Of a stretch of 9,049 nucleotides of DNA, positions 6,881 through 9,049 are shown one piece after another; the first letter of the stretch is position 1; each line of letters starts with the position of its first letter. The stretch spans positions 1 to 9,049 of the forward strand of contig WRKD01000143.1 of the NCBI GenBank assembly GCA_009778255.1, read 5' to 3'. The DNA is from Bacillota bacterium (GTDB taxonomy: Bacteria; Bacillota; Dehalobacteriia; UBA4068). Both the position numbers and the translations under genes were made by a program. Under the pieces are notes generated by a model. That model did no database searches, had not been told where the DNA came from, and was given only the letters and a program-made list of their open reading frames with translations.

Positions 6881-8314
6881 TTACCTCCCTAGCATGCCTA
6901 AATTCTGCAAAATTACGGTTACAAAAGAAGCCGGCAGATTGATAAAAATGCCAAATAATAGCGAAAGAGCCGCCAGCATCGTTACAGAGCCAACCATTTC
7001 CCAGGTGCCTTCCTGAATATGTGGATGAGTGGTAGGGCCAAAAAACACCCGCACAAATACACGCGCTAAATAAATGACTGTCATCAACGCGCCTAAAAGG
7101 AATACTCCAGCCAGCCAGGGGTTGCCCAATAAAAGCGCGCCATTTATCACCATGTATTTGGAAAAGAAGCCGCCAAAGGGCGGTATGCCCATTACAGAAA
7201 AAGCGCAGCAGGCAAAAGCTATGGCGGTAGCGGGCAAAGTGCGCACCAAACCACCCATCTGCCGGATATCTTTGGTGTGGGTGCTATGCTCTATGATGCC
7301 TGCAGTAAGGAATAAACCGCCTTTAGCCAGGCTATGCATGAATATATATAACAAGCCTCCCGCTATTCCCTGTACCACTCCGCAAGAAAGGCCTAAAAAG
7401 ATAAACGCCAACTGACTAACGGTGGAATAAGCGATGATACGCTTAATATCATTTTCGACAATAGCCGCACCCGCACTAACTAAAGCGCTAACAGCGGCAA
7501 TGATTGGCACCACAGTGTGCCATACTTCCGGAACTGAAAAATTGACCAAGAAAAAGCGGGCATAGATATAAACGCCGATTTTCACTAACACCGCTGCATG
7601 TAGCAGGGAAGTAACCGGAGAAGGAGCTACGCCGGCATCCGGCAGCCAGGTATGCAGCGGTAAAGTAGCGGATTTGGAAAGAATGCCAAAAAGGATGGTG
7701 ATCATTACCCAATTAGGTAATAATGGGTGATTCATTTCCAATAAATCGAAAGTGCCGGTTTGGCTATATATGCCCATAAAACCAATCAGCATAACCAGCG
7801 CGCCGCCTACCGTAACAAGAAAAGCTTTATCTGCTCTCAGCACCATCATTTTTTCACGGAAGAAACCGATCAACCGCCAACAGCAAATAGCCGAAATTTC
7901 CCAAAACACATAGATGAACAGTAGATTTGTTGAATAAACCAACCCCATCATGGCGCCGATGAACAAGGTCACCATCAGGTAGTATTCATTTTTGTGTTTA
8001 TAATTCAACATATAGCCAAAGGAATAAAAAACGATGATAGCCGCCACGAAGGAAGATATCATGGCCATAAACACCGCCAGCCCATCTGCCAGGAAGCCAA
8101 AAGAAAAGCCCAGCGGCAAGGACCAATGGAATAATACGGGATTATTGGCCAGCGCCGAAGGCAGTAATATGGCGGAAGTAACAAAGGACACAAGCACGAA
8201 CACCAGGGCAGCCATATTGCGTAACACCGTTGATATCCTGCCCAGAAAAGGCAATAAAAAAGCGCCCAGCAACGGTGTGAAAACACAAACGAGGATTATA
8301 CCCGGGCCTCCCAT
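6881..8314 (-). CDS. NuoM/MrpD-like antiporter-like membrane subunit, first gene of the operon
   Basis: Ion-translocating membrane subunit of 477 residues with about 14 helices, in the usual NuoM/MrpD size range. The channel residues are complete: TM5 glutamate E139 (YVFWEI), TM7 lysine K214 and H221 (ILSKSATLPLHTWLPDA), K245 (LVKIGVYIYARF), K331 (HSLAKGGLF) and TM12 lysine K386 (GGFFSKYM). The motif ENDIKRIIAYST (287-298), in the loop between helices 8 and 9, is typical of the family. The ATG at 8312-8314 is 8 nt from GGAG within AAAAGGAGAG, and about 50 nt from the predicted transcription start, so this is the first gene of the transcript. It is followed after 6 nt by the NuoL-like gene. 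Three antiporter genes in tandem imply a long, complex I-like membrane arm. Which of NuoM or MrpD is closer cannot be settled by eye. Confidence 0.92.
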   Translation of the reverse strand: MGGPGIILVCVFTPLLGAFLLPFLGRISTVLRNMAALVFVLVSFVTSAILLPSALANNPVLFHWSLPLGFSFGFLADGLAVFMAMISSFVAAIIVFYSFGYMLNYKHKNEYYLMVTLFIGAMMGLVYSTNLLFIYVFWEISAICCWRLIGFFREKMMVLRADKAFLVTVGGALVMLIGFMGIYSQTGTFDLLEMNHPLLPNWVMITILFGILSKSATLPLHTWLPDAGVAPSPVTSLLHAAVLVKIGVYIYARFFLVNFSVPEVWHTVVPIIAAVSALVSAGAAIVENDIKRIIAYSTVSQLAFIFLGLSCGVVQGIAGGLLYIFMHSLAKGGLFLTAGIIEHSTHTKDIRQMGGLVRTLPATAIAFACCAFSVMGIPPFGGFFSKYMVINGALLLGNPWLAGVFLLGALMTVIYLARVFVRVFFGPTTHPHIQEGTWEMVGSVTMLAALSLLFGIFINLPASFVTVILQNLGMLGR

Positions 8315-8370
8315 ACTCTTCTCTCCTTTTAAACAGTATTGGTTGGTCTAAAACAAATTACGGCTAACTA

Positions 8371-8399
8371 ATTTTATAACAGTTTTATGCCTCTGTCAA
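8371..8399 (-). promoter_or_regulatory. Housekeeping (SigA/sigma-70 type) promoter of the hydrogenase operon
   Basis: Perfect -35 TTGACA (8394-8399) and -10 TAAAAT (8371-8376, one mismatch to TATAAT) separated by exactly 17 bp. Transcription would begin near 8364, giving a 5' leader of about 50 nt before the ATG at 8314. I see no clear operator, riboswitch or attenuator in the leader. It lies directly downstream of the Fic terminator, so it serves only the hydrogenase genes. Confidence 0.85.
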
Positions 8400-8407
8400 G
8401 GAGTACG

Positions 8408-8447
8408 TAAAAATAATTAATCTAACGCGGCTGAAAGCCGCGTTAGA
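8408..8447 (-). terminator. Intrinsic terminator after the Fic remnant
   Basis: A perfect 12-bp inverted repeat, TCTAACGCGGCT (8421-8432) and AGCCGCGTTAGA (8436-8447), with a 3-nt loop. On the minus strand it is followed by TTAATTATTTTTA (8408-8420), an interrupted U-rich tract. The Fic stop codon (8443-8445) lies within the stem. On the plus strand there is no T-run after the hairpin, so it acts for the minus strand. Confidence 0.88.
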
Positions 8448-9009
8448 TAGCATGTCTTCGGATGTACTTAGTGCTCCTGCCGGAGCCGATCTTTTCCACC
8501 AGATTGTTTTTGACCATATCAGCTAAAACGGCCTCTACGGTAGTAGGGCTAACATCGAGCAGAACATAGCAAATCTCCTGCTTGGAAATTGGTAACTGGC
8601 TGTTCAGTACAGTTGCCTCCACGCGCTGGCGTTTGGTGGTTTTCTTGGCGTTTATCGCCGCAAAGCGTTTATCCAGCTCCTTATAACAAAACAGTAGGGT
8701 CGAGATGAAGTTTTCCATAAAAGGGAAATAACTGTTTTGCTGTTCGTGCCAGAGTGCGGAGCTTTTGTGTAAGGCTTCGTAGTAAAATGATTTCTGTTTA
8801 TTGATCTGCTCCTCAAAGGAAATATATTTCCCTGCGTCGAAACCATTTTTATAGAGCATTAGCAGTGAAAGCAGGCGCGACATCCTGCCATTGCCGTCCG
8901 CGAAGGGGTGGATGCAGAGGAAATCCAGGATAAAACAGGGTATGAGCAACAATTGATTGATATTATGGGCACCTCTAGAAACCAGAATAAACACTAACAA
9001 AATGATCAA
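8443..9009 (-). pseudogene. Truncated Fic-domain protein with C-terminal winged helix
   Basis: Fic proteins transfer AMP (or related groups) from nucleotides to target proteins. The catalytic motif HPFADGNGR is intact (8884-8910), preceded by LLLIPCFILDFLC, the usual helix of the core. A helical part follows (to about residue 118 of the open frame), then a winged-helix DNA-binding domain (about 120-186; SPTTVEAVLADMVKNN helix, wing GSGRSTKYI). Full-length relatives are about 350-400 residues with around 200 residues before the motif, including the first Fic helices and often the inhibitory helix. Here similarity stops about 18 residues before the motif, and the frame continues into an unrelated hydrophobic stretch closed by an in-frame TAG at 9025-9027. 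The only initiator nearby is a TTG at 9007-9009 without a ribosome site. I judge it a non-functional 3' fragment, possibly cut by a mobile element. Confidence 0.75.
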
Positions 9010-9049
9010 AATGAGACTAATTACCTAAATATCCCCGTCATTGCGGACT
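8966..9049. mobile_element. Possible insertion-element end adjoining the broken Fic gene
   Basis: From about 8966 to the right edge the DNA no longer encodes Fic-like sequence in any frame I checked. It starts with TG, as IS21-like ends do, and contains an 8-bp direct repeat CAAAATGA (8998-9005 and 9007-9014), reminiscent of the multiple short repeats at IS21-type termini. No transposase is in the window and I cannot name the element. The boundary is inferred from where the Fic similarity ends. Confidence 0.3.

Noticed and set aside
7488..7712. Minus-strand frames of 74 residues here and of 81 residues at 3120-3365, 75 at 8059-8286 and 64 at 8652-8846
   Set aside because: They are alternative-frame shadows within the NuoM-like, NuoJ-like and Fic genes, without ribosome sites or family similarity.
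888..8314. Respiratory NADH dehydrogenase (NDH-1, nuo operon) or Mrp Na+/H+ antiporter as the identity of the cluster
   Set aside because: The large subunit retains the L1 cysteines and the small subunit the CNGCD arrangement, while the complex I THG histidine region is changed. NuoB-, NuoC- and NuoD-like genes exclude a stand-alone Mrp antiporter.
1..9049. tRNA, rRNA, CRISPR arrays, riboswitches, phage attachment sites
   Set aside because: No array of spaced repeats, no tRNA-like cloverleaf and no rRNA sequence was recognised by reading both strands; the coding density leaves only short gaps.

Overview
The window is almost entirely one minus-strand operon for a membrane-bound, complex I-like energy-converting [NiFe] hydrogenase (group 4). 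In transcription order (right to left) it encodes three large antiporter-like membrane subunits (NuoM-, NuoL- and NuoN/MrpD-like), three small membrane subunits (NuoJ-, NuoK- and NuoA-like), and then the hydrophilic subunits: NuoB-like small subunit, NuoC-like subunit, and the N-terminal 291 residues of the catalytic large subunit, which runs off the left edge. The large subunit keeps the nickel-binding L1 motif (C65-x2-C68-x3-H72) and the small subunit has the hydrogenase-type CNGCD motif. These two features argue for a hydrogenase rather than a quinone-reducing NADH dehydrogenase. The rest of the large subunit and the expected NuoH- and NuoI-like genes would lie beyond position 1. No NuoE/F/G-type NADH module, formate dehydrogenase or CO dehydrogenase is in view, so the electron donor is unknown; reduced ferredoxin is the usual donor for many relatives.

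Right edge (8408-9049): a truncated Fic-domain (AMPylation) gene on the minus strand keeps HPFADGNGR and a C-terminal winged helix but has lost its N-terminal part. It ends in a strong intrinsic terminator whose stem contains the stop codon. Beyond the point where Fic similarity stops, the DNA looks unrelated and may be the end of an insertion element. Between the terminator and the first hydrogenase gene lies a near-consensus housekeeping promoter (TTGACA, 17 bp, TAAAAT), so the hydrogenase operon has its own promoter and is insulated from the Fic remnant.

Operon (1-8314): genes are tightly packed. Several Shine-Dalgarno sequences overlap the preceding stop codon or last codons, which suggests translational coupling. 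Two starts are revised from the longest reading frame: the NuoA-like gene starts at 2540 (ATG behind GGAGG) and the NuoN-like gene at 4952 (TTG behind GGGGGTG).

The most interesting points are residue losses on the expected ion-translocation path. The NuoL-like protein has Ala151 where antiporter-like subunits carry the TM5 glutamate, although the two sister antiporters keep it. The NuoA-like protein has His and Leu where complex I NuoA has its conserved Asp and Glu. Having a NuoA homologue at all is notable for a group 4 hydrogenase. The small subunit also has an unexplained tail of about 100 residues.

Organism: strong AGGAGG-type ribosome sites, a SigA-type promoter, TTG starts and the hydrogenase type suggest an anaerobic bacterium, probably a Firmicute (Clostridia-like). 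This is inference from style and not a phylogenetic assignment.
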